Positions 1 to 8,058 of a stretch of 64,000 nucleotides of DNA are shown in pieces. The position numbers were made by a program, and so were the translations under genes. Positions within the stretch are counted from its first letter, which is position 1. Each line of letters starts with the position of its first letter. The notes under the pieces are model-generated. The model saw nothing but the letters and a program-made list of their open reading frames with translations. It had not been told where the DNA came from and made no database searches. This DNA is from a candidate division WOR-3 bacterium (GTDB taxonomy: Bacteria; Hydrothermota; Tepidihabitantia; SM23-42; JAOAFX01): assembly GCA_039802005.1 (NCBI GenBank), contig JBDRVV010000010.1, positions 1 to 64,000 of the forward strand, written 5' to 3'.

Positions 1-547
1 ACATTCCGGCCGCAATTGCAGTCTTCATATCAATACCTGAATCACCAAGATAAATGACCTGGGCGGGTCTAAGTGCCATAATTCGGGCAACGTGAAGAGC
101 CCCATCAGGTGCAGGTTTCTTAGGAAAATTCGGGCTCTCACCGATAACTGCGGTAAATGTAATATCAGGAAAGAATCTTTTAATAAAAAGTTTAGTAAAT
201 TCATCCGGTTTATTAGAATGGACCGCCATTTTTATGTTTTTTGTTTGTAAATCTTTGAGCAAGTTGAATATACCTGGGTAAGGTTTTGTATTTTTGTACC
301 AGTTTTTCTGATATTCATATTTCATTAATTTCACACAATCATTAATTATTTCAGGTTTATGCTTTTCTTTAGGGATCACTCTTTCACATAATACCTTCAT
401 CCCTTCCCCTACAAAATAATAATAATCTTGGGTTTTATAAACTGGAAACCCCAATTTTTTTAAAACTTCATTCATTGAATCGGCAATATCTTTAATCGTA
501 TCAAGGAGTGTCCCGTCTAAATCAAATATGACTGCTCTGAATACCAT
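1..547 (-). CDS. HAD-superfamily phosphatase (phosphoglycolate phosphatase-like), 3' end outside the window
   Basis: The reverse strand from an ATG at 547 reads into the window edge, so the C-terminus is missing. The start has HAD motif I (IFDLDGTLLD, about residues 7-16). A helical cap region follows, then motif II around HSNKPDEF, a basic stretch (FPKKPAPDG) and motif IV GDSGIDMKTA just before the edge. This order is that of the Gph/PGPase subfamily, which removes phosphate from small metabolites such as 2-phosphoglycolate; the true substrate cannot be read from sequence. No clear ribosome site or TTGAC/TATAAT promoter is seen in front of the start. A second, different HAD gene lies at 20016-20630. 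Confidence 0.85.
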   Translation of the reverse strand, partial: MVFRAVIFDLDGTLLDTIKDIADSMNEVLKKLGFPVYKTQDYYYFVGEGMKVLCERVIPKEKHKPEIINDCVKLMKYEYQKNWYKNTKPYPGIFNLLKDLQTKNIKMAVHSNKPDEFTKLFIKRFFPDITFTAVIGESPNFPKKPAPDGALHVARIMALRPAQVIYLGDSGIDMKTAIAAGM

Positions 548-635
548 AAAATCAAGAAGTCATTTACTACATGTAGATAAGAAGGAACAGCAAGTACGAA
601 ACACAATTCAGTAGAAAACTATTGATTACGTATTA

Positions 636-683
636 AAATCCCCCTAAATCCCACTTTGTAAAAGGGGGAATAAAGGGGGATTT
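636..683. repeat. Imperfect palindromic C-run/G-run intergenic repeat
   Basis: A stretch AAATCCCCCTAAATCCCAC, a short linker, then GGGGGAATAAAGGGGGATTT. The outer arms AAATCCCCCT and AGGGGGATTT pair and the inner part pairs with mismatches. It lies between the HAD gene and the lipoprotein gene, with no run of Ts directly after the stem. It looks like an intergenic repeat family (REP/MITE-like) rather than a classical terminator, although it sits where the convergent 3' end of neither gene needs one. Confidence 0.55.
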
Positions 684-744
684 ATTCACATTATCAGACT
701 TAATCTATTCCTAAAGACCAGTGAATAAGCACTCTAAGCCTGAT

Positions 745-1281
745 TTACTTTCTTACTTCGATCGGGGTATAGGAATAAATACAATTTATGTTTTCACCTC
801 TTATCAAATCATAACCCTCAACAATGAATTTAATCGTTCCTCTTCCATAGTAGTCGTTATTTGCACCATCTGCATCATCAAGGTCATCAGCAATTCCCTC
901 ATCAACTATAATGGAAACTGTATAACTGTAGTCTTTTCCACCCGCAATCTCAATCGGTGGTACATAAGTCTCAGAACGGCTTGCCACCTGTGAACCATCT
1001 ATGTCAAAGAATTGCCAGCGAAGCGATGTTATTGCAACATCCTTTTTTGCCTTTTCTTTTAAGGTAATTGATAAATCCTGAGATGCTGAACCACTACCCC
1101 AAGGGTTCCAACCGGGATTGCCCGGACCGGTATCAGTATCTGGAACATGGAAGGTTACAAGTAAAGTATCGGTTGTGATTTCTACTACCCCTACATCTTC
1201 ATACCAGGCAACCGGTTCCTTTACACAGTTTATAAGCACAAACAATAATACCAATAATCCAAAACCAAGATATTTTTTCAT
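745..1281 (-). CDS. Hypothetical lipoprotein with immunoglobulin-like fold character
   Basis: The start is ATG at 1281, because AGGAGG lies 4 nt before it; the frame is open further upstream but has no better site. The protein (178 aa) opens with MKKYLGFGLLVLLFVLINC, a type II signal peptide ending in lipobox LINC, so Cys would be lipidated and the protein anchored in a membrane. The mature part has alternating beta-strand patterns (ITTDTLLVTFHVPD, YTVSIIVDEG, GTIKFIVEGYD) that resemble a single beta-sandwich domain. No catalytic motif is visible and I do not recognise a family. It has its own promoter at 1305-1332, divergent from the secreted beta-helix gene. Confidence 0.75.
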   Translation of the reverse strand: MKKYLGFGLLVLLFVLINCVKEPVAWYEDVGVVEITTDTLLVTFHVPDTDTGPGNPGWNPWGSGSASQDLSITLKEKAKKDVAITSLRWQFFDIDGSQVASRSETYVPPIEIAGGKDYSYTVSIIVDEGIADDLDDADGANNDYYGRGTIKFIVEGYDLIRGENINCIYSYTPIEVRK

Positions 1282-1304
1282 AATACCTCCTGTTCTTATA
1301 CGCA

Positions 1305-1332
1305 ATTTTAATCAAAACTCAAAAAAAGTCAA
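1305..1332 (-). promoter_or_regulatory. Promoter of the lipoprotein gene
   Basis: On the reverse strand: TTGACT (1332-1327), 16-nt spacer, TAAAAT (1310-1305). The start codon at 1281 follows a short leader with AGGAGG. Confidence 0.65.
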
Positions 1333-1353
1333 TATGTAATATCCATGAAAATC

Positions 1354-1381
1354 TTGATTTATAAAAGAATAATTATATAAT
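1354..1381 (+). promoter_or_regulatory. Promoter of the beta-helix protein gene
   Basis: TTGATT (1354-1359), 16-nt spacer, TATAAT (1376-1381). A leader with GGGGG at 1397-1401 precedes the start. Confidence 0.65.
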
Positions 1382-1405
1382 TAATTAATGTAAAAAGGGG
1401 GAAAT

Positions 1406-3049
1406 ATGATGTTTAAGAAGGATTTCATATTTTTTATTCTTTCTCCACTTCTTATCTGGTCATATACTTACAATGTTGGACCTGGTATGCCTTATGATAG
1501 CATCGGTGCAGTACCTTTAGAATCACTGAACCCTGGAGATACCGTAAAAATCTATTATCGCCCAACGCCTTATTGTGAAAAATGGGTGATTGCCCGCACC
1601 GGCAATGCAAATGCGCCGATTGTCTTCCACGGGGTTCCTTCAGCCTACGGCGAATTACCTGTGATTGACGGAAGAAATGCAGTCACCCGACTTCAACTTG
1701 ATTACTGGTCTGAGAACCGCGGAATAATAAATCTTGGCGGCTCAAGTATCCCCAATCAAACTCCTAATTACATCATTATTGAGTATCTTGATATAAGGAG
1801 TGCCCGACCACCTTATACATTTTATGATGACCAGGGACAACTTCAAAGTTATGCCAGCAATGCCTCAACGATCTATGTGGTATCAGGTAGTAATATTATA
1901 ATCCGAAATTGCATATTGCACGACTGCGGCAATGGATTTTTTGTTGCCTATCAGGGCAAGAACATCACTGTTGAAGGTTGTTATATATTTGATAATGGAA
2001 TTGAGAATAGTATATACGAGCACAATAATTACACCGAAGCCCAAGGAATAATCTTTCAATATAATTATTTTAGTCATTTGCGAACTGGGTGCCTTGGCAA
2101 TAATCTCAAAGACCGTTCATCAGGTTGTGTAATAAGGTATAACTGGATTGAATGCGGAAATCGCCAGTTGGATCTGGTTGATTCGGATTATCCCGAAATA
2201 TACAATGATACAACATACCGCAAGACATTTGTTTATGGCAATATTTTGATTGAACAGACGGATGAAGGAAATAGCCAGATTGTTCATTATGGTGGTGATA
2301 GCGGTGATACCACCCATTATCGTCATGGGAGATTGTATTTTTATAATAATACAGTAATTTCTAAACGCTCAGGCAACACCACACTCTTCCGTTTATCAAC
2401 CAATCTTGAATCCTGCGATGCGCGAAATAATATTTTTTATGTAACTGCATCAGGTAACCGTTTGGCAATACTCGCAGAGTATGGGTTATTGATAAGCAGG
2501 CACAACTGGCTAAAGCCAAACTGGGTAATTTCTCACAGCACATTCCAGGGAACATTCATTGATTCAGGAGGGATTATCACTGGGACTGACCCAGGATTTG
2601 TTGATTTCAACAATGAAGATTTCCATCTTTTGTGGAATGCACAGTGTCGCGATGCAGGCACATTTCTGGCACCGCAGGTTTTGCCCCAGCATAATGTGGT
2701 ATATCAATATGTTAAACACCTTTACTGCGAAAATCGACCCTATGATGGAATTTTTGATATTGGTGCGTTTGAATACGCTTCAGGTGGAATTGAAGATAAG
2801 ATTTGTAACAAAATTAGAGGATCTGTCGCAGTAGTTTTGCTTAAGAAAAATACTTTTCAATTTTTTCTTAATATGCCCGGTGTTTTAAAATTTTATGATT
2901 CAAGTGGTAGGATTGTCTATAATGCGGGGCAGATAAACTCAAACAAGTATGTCTGGAATGGGAATTTTCTACCTATGGGTGTTTATTTATATAGATTTAA
3001 CACTGCACAGGGGGATAATAAAATGGGAAAGATTGTCATAGTAAAATAG
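1406..3049 (+). CDS. Secreted right-handed beta-helix protein with C-terminal sorting-type domain
   Basis: The protein (547 aa) starts at ATG 1406 or ATG 1409; the GGGGG ribosome site fits 1409 better (7 nt). Residues 2-20 form a Sec signal peptide ending near WSYT. The middle (about 90-400) has many short strand repeats with Asn-rich turns (NIIIRNCILHDCGNG, NITVEGCYIFDNG, RLYFYNNTVIS), the pattern of parallel beta-helix proteins such as pectate lyases and right-handed beta-helix region proteins. The last about 75 residues (VLKFYDSSGRIVYNAG, then GVYLYRFNT, then GKIVIVK) match the Por/type IX-style C-terminal sorting module. It is probably a surface or secreted polysaccharide-binding or -cleaving protein; no catalytic residues can be assigned, so the activity is unknown. 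Confidence 0.8.
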   Translation: MMFKKDFIFFILSPLLIWSYTYNVGPGMPYDSIGAVPLESLNPGDTVKIYYRPTPYCEKWVIARTGNANAPIVFHGVPSAYGELPVIDGRNAVTRLQLDYWSENRGIINLGGSSIPNQTPNYIIIEYLDIRSARPPYTFYDDQGQLQSYASNASTIYVVSGSNIIIRNCILHDCGNGFFVAYQGKNITVEGCYIFDNGIENSIYEHNNYTEAQGIIFQYNYFSHLRTGCLGNNLKDRSSGCVIRYNWIECGNRQLDLVDSDYPEIYNDTTYRKTFVYGNILIEQTDEGNSQIVHYGGDSGDTTHYRHGRLYFYNNTVISKRSGNTTLFRLSTNLESCDARNNIFYVTASGNRLAILAEYGLLISRHNWLKPNWVISHSTFQGTFIDSGGIITGTDPGFVDFNNEDFHLLWNAQCRDAGTFLAPQVLPQHNVVYQYVKHLYCENRPYDGIFDIGAFEYASGGIEDKICNKIRGSVAVVLLKKNTFQFFLNMPGVLKFYDSSGRIVYNAGQINSNKYVWNGNFLPMGVYLYRFNTAQGDNKMGKIVIVK

Positions 3050-3057
3050 TTGTTCTA

Positions 3058-3085
3058 TTGACAATTTAAATTTTATGGATATAAT
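3058..3085 (+). promoter_or_regulatory. Promoter of the multi-pass membrane protein gene
   Basis: TTGACA (3058-3063), 16-nt spacer, TATAAT (3080-3085). It is followed by AGGAGG at 3103-3108, just ahead of the start. Confidence 0.75.
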
Positions 3086-3109
3086 ACGATATATCTTAAA
3101 AAAGGAGGT

Positions 3110-4345
3110 ATGGTGACAAATTTACATTTTAACTTCAAAGATGTTTTTCGTGCTGGACGAATTGGTTTCAGTGCCAAGAAGATGTGGATCAGTTTTATTG
3201 GTCTGCTGATCGGCGGCATCGGATATACAATCCTCTCTTATATTGCGTTTATTGCCGCAGGATTTGAGATAAGTGAAGTTTGGTCAAGTTATCGTCTTAT
3301 GCCTATTTTAATTCAGGAAATGGGATTTCCCTGGTACTCATGGATAATATGGATAGCAGGAATTATCTGGTGGCTCTGTGTAACTTTGATCACTGGTGTG
3401 GCTGTTTCAAAGGTCACCTATGAACAACTGAAAGGTGATGAATTTTATGAAATAAAAGAGGCATTTAAATTTGCATTGAAAAATGGTAAATCAGCAATAC
3501 TCGCCCCGTTTGTTCTCATAGTCTTTATTGCCTCACTCATTGTAATGGGAATCATTCTCGCTCTAATAACCTGGGTCCCCTATTTCGGACAATTGTTCTT
3601 CTCAATTATGGCTATACCTGCCTTCTTTGTATGCATCTTCATTCTTTATCTAATTATTGTAACGATTGTCTCTTTGATAATCGGACCTTCAATTGTCGGC
3701 ATCACTGGAAACGATACCTTTGATACTCTCTTTGAATCATTTTCAGTTATAAATGACCAACCCTGGCGTTTTATTACCTATGGATTTCTATTAAAACTTG
3801 TTATGATTATCGGCGTTGCGATCCTCGGATTCTTTGCGGCAAAGGCAATATTTTTATGCTACACAGTGATTGGCATCATTGTTCCGGCGGAGAAACTTGG
3901 CAATATATTCAGCAATGCAGCATATTATGTTAAACTTGTCATACCGGATTTCTACCCTGAATCGGTAAGAAATCTTATAACCGGATATGTGGAATGGATA
4001 GGCATGCCAAATCTTCTATTTCCACCCGAATATGTTCCTGCTTATGAAACATGGGCTGGTGCAATTGCCTCTTTTATTCTTGGAATAATTTATTATTTAA
4101 TAATTCTCGGCGTAATGTCTCTCGGTTGCTCAATCTATTATGCCGGAAACACACTGATATTTACTGTGCTTGTGAAGAAAAAAGACGATAAAAATCTGCT
4201 TGAGATAAAAGAAGAAACTTTTGAGGAAAAGGTGGAAGAAAAAACTGAAGAAAAAGAAAAGGAAGAAGAGAAAAAGGCAAAAAAACAGCGTAAAAAGGAA
4301 GAAGAGACAACCGAAGAAAAACCACCTGAAGAAAAGAAAGAATAA
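3110..4345 (+). CDS. Multi-pass membrane protein with highly charged C-terminal tail
   Basis: The protein is 411 aa with about six long hydrophobic segments (for example IGLLIGGIGYTILSYIAFIAA, given here by its first residues near 30, then segments near 85, 135, 180, 225 and 330). The last about 60 residues are almost only Glu and Lys (EEKVEEKTEEKEKEEEKK), a low-complexity cytoplasmic tail. AGGAGG ends only 1 nt before the ATG at 3110, so the GTG at 3113 (the next codon) may be the true start. I do not recognise a named family; the layout is like uncharacterised integral membrane proteins found in candidate phyla. It sits alone between its own promoter and a terminator-like hairpin. Confidence 0.75.
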   Translation: MVTNLHFNFKDVFRAGRIGFSAKKMWISFIGLLIGGIGYTILSYIAFIAAGFEISEVWSSYRLMPILIQEMGFPWYSWIIWIAGIIWWLCVTLITGVAVSKVTYEQLKGDEFYEIKEAFKFALKNGKSAILAPFVLIVFIASLIVMGIILALITWVPYFGQLFFSIMAIPAFFVCIFILYLIIVTIVSLIIGPSIVGITGNDTFDTLFESFSVINDQPWRFITYGFLLKLVMIIGVAILGFFAAKAIFLCYTVIGIIVPAEKLGNIFSNAAYYVKLVIPDFYPESVRNLITGYVEWIGMPNLLFPPEYVPAYETWAGAIASFILGIIYYLIILGVMSLGCSIYYAGNTLIFTVLVKKKDDKNLLEIKEETFEEKVEEKTEEKEKEEEKKAKKQRKKEEETTEEKPPEEKKE

Positions 4346-4367
4346 AAATAAGTAATTATTAAATGAT

Positions 4368-4399
4368 AAGGGTAGTGGAAATAACATTCCATTACCCTT
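4368..4399 (+). terminator. Hairpin terminator between the membrane protein gene and era
   Basis: Arms AAGGGTAGTGGAA (4368-4380) and TTCCATTACCCTT (4387-4399) pair over 13 positions with one G-U, with a 6-nt loop. A weak T-rich stretch (TAGTTTGC) follows. Confidence 0.6.
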
Positions 4400-4417
4400 T
4401 AGTTTGCTTAAAGAAAT

Positions 4418-5284
4418 ATGAAGAGTGGATATGTAGCAATAATTGGTGAGCCAAATGTGGGTAAATCCACATTGCTCAATCGTTTAATAAATACAAAACT
4501 TTCTATTGTCAGTAATAAACCCCAAACAACGAGGAATAAAATCTTGGGTATTCTGACAGAAAGTGAATGTCAGTGTATATTTATTGATACACCGGGCATC
4601 TTTGAACCAACCTATGAACTTCAGGAAAGAATGGTGAATGCAGCAAAAGAGGCAATAAATGATGCAGATTTATTGTTGTGGCTTGTTGACCCTTTTTTCA
4701 GGCCGGAAAAATTCCCCCTTAAATTCTTAAAATTTTTTGATGGCAAGAAATTGATCATCGTGGTCAATAAAATTGACCTTGTCAAAAAAAATGACATTTT
4801 GCCACTTATCGATAAATTAAAAGCATACAACCCTGATGAAATATTTTTAATATCGGCATTGAAGGGTGATGGTGTTGAAGAATTAAAACAGGCGGTTTTC
4901 CAAAAGCTTCCTGAAAGTCCTTTTCTATATGAACCTGACCAGATTTCTGATCAACCCGAGAGATTTTTTGTAAGTGAAATAATTCGTGAAAAATTATTTA
5001 TCCATTTAAAAAAAGAAATACCCTATGCAACCTGTGTGATGATTGAAGAATTCAAAGAACAGGAAGGAAGAAAAATTTTAATAAGGGCAACAATATATGT
5101 AGAAAGGGATACACAAAAGAGAATTTTGATTGGGAGTAGAGGGAATTTATTGAAAAGAATAGGGACTGAAGCAAGGAAGGAAATAGAAAATTTATTGGGG
5201 AGAGAAGTTTATCTTGATCTGTGGGTGAAGGTCAGGGAAAAATGGCGCAAAGATCCTATCTTTTTAAAAGAACTCGGATATTGA
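4418..5284 (+). CDS. era: GTPase Era
   Basis: Era binds 16S rRNA near its 3' end and is needed for maturation of the small ribosomal subunit. The protein is 288 aa, close to the usual 290-300. G1 is GEPNVGKST (10-18), the switch region QTTRNKI follows (about 36-42), G3 is DTPG (57-60), G4 is NKID (about 118) and G5 is SALKGDG. The C-terminal third is a KH domain with the expected IGSRGNLLKRIGTEARKEIE loop-helix and LDLWVKV. The start has no strong ribosome site (AAAG 4 nt upstream), and I see no TTGAC/TATAAT promoter directly in front of it, so expression may come by read-through past the hairpin at 4368. The adenosine-specific kinase gene follows after 28 nt. Confidence 0.95.
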   Translation: MKSGYVAIIGEPNVGKSTLLNRLINTKLSIVSNKPQTTRNKILGILTESECQCIFIDTPGIFEPTYELQERMVNAAKEAINDADLLLWLVDPFFRPEKFPLKFLKFFDGKKLIIVVNKIDLVKKNDILPLIDKLKAYNPDEIFLISALKGDGVEELKQAVFQKLPESPFLYEPDQISDQPERFFVSEIIREKLFIHLKKEIPYATCVMIEEFKEQEGRKILIRATIYVERDTQKRILIGSRGNLLKRIGTEARKEIENLLGREVYLDLWVKVREKWRKDPIFLKELGY

Positions 5285-5312
5285 TGATGTTAGATGGTTG
5301 AAAGGAGGTATT

Positions 5313-5795
5313 ATGGAAATAAAGAAAGTCGGAATAAAACCACCTGAAGGAACAAATGTGATATGTGGTCAGACACATTTTATTAAAACCGTAGAAGATT
5401 TATATGAAGCATTGGTAAATTCAGTTCCGGGCATTAAATTTGGTATCGGCTTTTGTGAAGCATCAGGACCCTGTCTTGTCCGATATGATGGCAATGATTC
5501 AGAATTAACAGAACTCGCCAAAGATTATGCCTATAAAATTGGTGCCGGGCATTTCTTTATTATCTTTATCAAGAATGCATTTCCCATAAATGTTCTGGAT
5601 AAGATAAAAAATTGTTATGAAGTCTTAAATATCTTCTGTGCAACTGCCAATCCTGTAGAGATTCTATATGTAGAAGATGAACAGGGTAAGGGAATTATTG
5701 GTGTGATTGATGGTTATGCTTCAAAAGGTATAGAAGACGAAAAAGCAAGAGAAGAAAGGTATAAATTTTTGAGAAAGATTGGATATAAATTATAG
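5313..5795 (+). CDS. Adenosine-specific kinase (PF04008 family)
   Basis: The start is ATG 5313, 5 nt after AGGAGG. The 160-residue protein carries family marks across its length: PEGTNVICGQTHFIKTVEDL near the N-terminus, GIKFGIGFCEASGPCLVRYDG, then HFFIIFIKNAFPINVLDKIK, CATANPVEILYVE and GVIDGYASKGIE. The family is known mainly from archaea and thermophilic bacteria; structural work on an archaeal member led to the adenosine-specific kinase name, but the cell role is not well fixed. Cytoplasmic, no signal peptide. It follows era closely and is probably co-transcribed. Its stop nearly touches the stop of the anti-sigma gene on the other strand (1 nt between them). Confidence 0.85.
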   Translation: MEIKKVGIKPPEGTNVICGQTHFIKTVEDLYEALVNSVPGIKFGIGFCEASGPCLVRYDGNDSELTELAKDYAYKIGAGHFFIIFIKNAFPINVLDKIKNCYEVLNIFCATANPVEILYVEDEQGKGIIGVIDGYASKGIEDEKAREERYKFLRKIGYKL

Positions 5796-5796
5796 A

Positions 5797-6258
5797 TTAT
5801 TCACCAAAATACTTTTGATTTACCATTTTTATAAATTCTTTTTGCTCTTCAGGGGATAATTCATAAACTTCATAGATTGGATCTTTATTATTGAGCTCTG
5901 GAGTTTGAGGTTGAGCAATCTCTTTTGTTGCAGGACGGAAAAAGAGCAAATATATCAAACCAAAAACCCCTAAGGCCCCTGCTGCCACCGGTATTACAAT
6001 TTTGAACGGAAATGGATTTTTTGGCTTTGTCAGAGATACCCGTTCATGGACCGATACAAGAAATTCTTCCCAGTATTTATCATCCTCTTCAAAATCAGGG
6101 CAGGAACAACATACATCAATACACTGACGGATGAAGTAGAAATCTTCAGCACAACTCGGACAGCGGTTGATATGCTCCAGCATCAATTCTTTTTCTTCTG
6201 GTTCAATATCGCCGATAATTAAATCAATAATTCTTTCTTGAATTTCAAAACAATTCAT
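5797..6258 (-). CDS. Anti-sigma factor with zinc-finger domain and one membrane helix
   Basis: The protein is 153 aa. The N-terminus (about 1-50) is a zf-HC2/ZAS-type domain with the H-x3-C-x2-C motif (HINRCPSC near residue 30), which in known anti-sigma factors binds the partner ECF sigma. A run of extra Cys follows (QCIDVCCSCPDF). A single membrane helix (VIPVAAGALGVFGLIYLLFF) lies near 90-110, and a short acidic C-terminal tail should face the other side of the membrane. The ATG overlaps the sigma gene stop in an ATGA, so the two are translated together, as expected for a sigma/anti-sigma pair. The signal that releases the sigma factor cannot be inferred. Confidence 0.85.
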   Translation of the reverse strand: MNCFEIQERIIDLIIGDIEPEEKELMLEHINRCPSCAEDFYFIRQCIDVCCSCPDFEEDDKYWEEFLVSVHERVSLTKPKNPFPFKIVIPVAAGALGVFGLIYLLFFRPATKEIAQPQTPELNNKDPIYEVYELSPEEQKEFIKMVNQKYFGE

Positions 6259-6854
6259 ATCTTACCCTTCAAATAATTTTTCAAATTTTTAACGGCAAGA
6301 TGATAATTTACTTTTACTGTATTCACTGGCTTGTTGAGTATCGCACTTATCTCCTGATATGGCAATTCCTCAAGCGCCCTTAAAGTAAAAACACTCTTCT
6401 GAACCTCAGGCAATTTTGATATCGCATTATAAATAACCTCTTTCATTTTTTTCTTTTTATATTGCTCAACCGGGTCGTCCTTTGGAATTTCCAGTATCTC
6501 ATCCTTTATCTCTTCTGATGGATGCTCTTTTTTCATAAAGTTTATGCAATTATTTACCGCAATCCGATATAACCAGGTCGTAAACTTAGAACGACCATCA
6601 AAATTTTTTATATTTCTGTATGCCTTTAAAAAAGTCTCCTGTGCCATATCCTTTGCATCATCATAATTCTTCAGCATCTTATAGCAAAGACTATGAACCT
6701 TAACCTCATGTCTTCGGACGAGTTCATCAAACGGCTCAACCTCACCCATTTTAACCAGATGGACAAGTTCTTCATCGCTTAGCTCCTGATATTTAGACAA
6801 ACGGGTCTTTAGTTCGTTTACCTTTTCAATCAATGAGCCCTTCTTCTCTAACAT
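6255..6854 (-). CDS. ECF-type RNA polymerase sigma factor (RpoE-like)
   Basis: About 199 aa from ATG 6854; a TTG at 6863 could add three residues. Region 2 is clear (ELVRRHEVKVHSLCYKML, NYDDAKDMAQETFLKAYRNI, SKFTTWLYRIAVNNCINFMKK), and region 4 has the helix-turn-helix (LPEVQKSVFTLRALEEL, PYQEISAILNKPVNTVKVNY). Region 3 is absent, as in group 4 sigma factors. The N-terminus has about 35 extra residues rich in Leu, Lys and Glu. The gene starts inside the 3' end of larC (29-nt overlap) and overlaps the anti-sigma start, so larC, sigma and anti-sigma share a transcript from the promoter at 7980-8007. Confidence 0.9.
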   Translation of the reverse strand: MLEKKGSLIEKVNELKTRLSKYQELSDEELVHLVKMGEVEPFDELVRRHEVKVHSLCYKMLKNYDDAKDMAQETFLKAYRNIKNFDGRSKFTTWLYRIAVNNCINFMKKEHPSEEIKDEILEIPKDDPVEQYKKKKMKEVIYNAISKLPEVQKSVFTLRALEELPYQEISAILNKPVNTVKVNYHLAVKNLKNYLKGKI

Positions 6855-7974
6855 ATCTTTCAATTTCTATTCTTAATGACCTTATGGGTTTATTCAAATT
6901 TTTTGCTATTGATTTCAAATCCTGATACTCTATTGTAAAGCTATTTCTTCGGTTAAAATCAGCAACTTTTATCCGCAAATTACCCCATGGTGTTTTTACT
7001 TTTTTTATCTCCCTTTTTAGTTTTATCCGTTTTTTATAATCCATTCTTATACCGAGGGTTGTTGTCTCATTGAATATCGTATTTATTATTTTCTGATTAA
7101 AACCATCAGCAATCACACTAAGCAGGATTCCGGGTCTTGAATGTTTCATTATGACGGGTGTATAAAATACCTCAAGTGCACCTGCCTCATATAACTTTTC
7201 TAATATTAATTCAAAATCCTGGGGATTCTGGTCATCAATATTTGTTTCAATAACAAGGCACTCGTCACTGAGGCTCAAGTCAATTTCGCCAAGAAAAGCC
7301 CTCAAAAGATTGGGATAACCATCTAATTTTTTTGCACCGGCACCGAGTCCGACTCGTTCAATATTATTTATCGTCAAAGAATCCTTAAATTCAGCGATCG
7401 TGCTCAATATCGCCGCAGCAGTAGGTGTAGTAAATTCAAATTGTACAGGTAAAAACTCAACCGGTGCATTCTTTAATAACTGTGCGGTGGCAAGATTAAA
7501 TGCAGGCATTTTCCCTTCAACTGTATCAATCAATCCGGTCCCTGCCTTTAAAGGTCGTGAATATACTTTATCAATATCTAAAAAATCAAGGGCTATAAGT
7601 GCACCGGTTATATCAATTATTGTATCAACATCTGCAAGTTCATGGAGATGGAGGTGCCGTGAACCGTGAACCTTCTTCTCAACATCAAATATACGGTTGA
7701 TAATCTTTATTGCATTAGTTTTTATAGAATCTTTTAAATTACTTTTTTTAATCAGAGGGATAAAGTCTTTTTCTTTTACAATCTTTTTTGTAATAAATTC
7801 AATCTGTTTTGCCATTATACCCTGACGAGAGACCGATTCAACCCTGATTTTTAAATCAGGAATGAATTTTAAAGACTGTTTCAAATATTCTGTCTCAACG
7901 CCGAGGTCAATTAAACTTGACAGAATCATATCACCACTTGCCCCGAGTATTGGATCAAAATATATTACCCTCAT
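6826..7974 (-). CDS. larC: Nickel-insertion protein LarC (nickel-pincer cofactor biosynthesis)
   Basis: LarC inserts Ni into the pyridinium dithio-carboxylate mononucleotide cofactor used by lactate racemase and related enzymes. The start is ATG 7974: from there the protein opens RVIYFDPILGASGDM, the family's conserved N-terminus. It has 382 residues, near the usual 390-420. HLHELADVDTIIDITG (His-rich, about residue 105) and ETNIDDQNPQDFELILEKL (about 245) are further family marks. In Lactobacillus larC is split and joined by frameshifting; here it is one open frame. No larA, larB or larE lies in the window. The start codon is 5 nt after the -10 box, with no ribosome site, so the mRNA is probably leaderless. 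Confidence 0.88.
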   Translation of the reverse strand: MRVIYFDPILGASGDMILSSLIDLGVETEYLKQSLKFIPDLKIRVESVSRQGIMAKQIEFITKKIVKEKDFIPLIKKSNLKDSIKTNAIKIINRIFDVEKKVHGSRHLHLHELADVDTIIDITGALIALDFLDIDKVYSRPLKAGTGLIDTVEGKMPAFNLATAQLLKNAPVEFLPVQFEFTTPTAAAILSTIAEFKDSLTINNIERVGLGAGAKKLDGYPNLLRAFLGEIDLSLSDECLVIETNIDDQNPQDFELILEKLYEAGALEVFYTPVIMKHSRPGILLSVIADGFNQKIINTIFNETTTLGIRMDYKKRIKLKREIKKVKTPWGNLRIKVADFNRRNSFTIEYQDLKSIAKNLNKPIRSLRIEIERYVREEGLID

Positions 7975-7979
7975 ATTAA

Positions 7980-8007
7980 ATTTTATCCAAAATATAAAAG
8001 ATTTCAA
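7980..8007 (-). promoter_or_regulatory. Leaderless-type promoter of larC-sigma-anti-sigma
   Basis: Reverse strand: TTGAAA (8007-8002), 16-nt spacer, TAAAAT (7985-7980), then 5 nt to the larC ATG at 7974. No Shine-Dalgarno sequence fits in that space. Confidence 0.7.
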
Positions 8008-8024
8008 TAGTTTGGTCATTGCCC

Positions 8025-8053
8025 TTGACATTTGCCTTTGTATTGGATAGCAT
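8025..8053 (+). promoter_or_regulatory. Leaderless-type promoter of lpxD-lpxC
   Basis: TTGACA (8025-8030), 17-nt spacer, TAGCAT (8048-8053), then 5 nt to the lpxD ATG at 8059. It is divergent from the larC promoter; the two -35 boxes are 17 nt apart. Confidence 0.65.
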
Positions 8054-8058
8054 AGAGT

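Noticed and set aside
4130-4392. Open frames opposite the charged tail of the membrane protein, rich in Phe and Ser
   Set aside because: They are the mirror of the Glu/Lys-rich codons (GAA/AAG reversed give TTC/CTT) and have no start signal.
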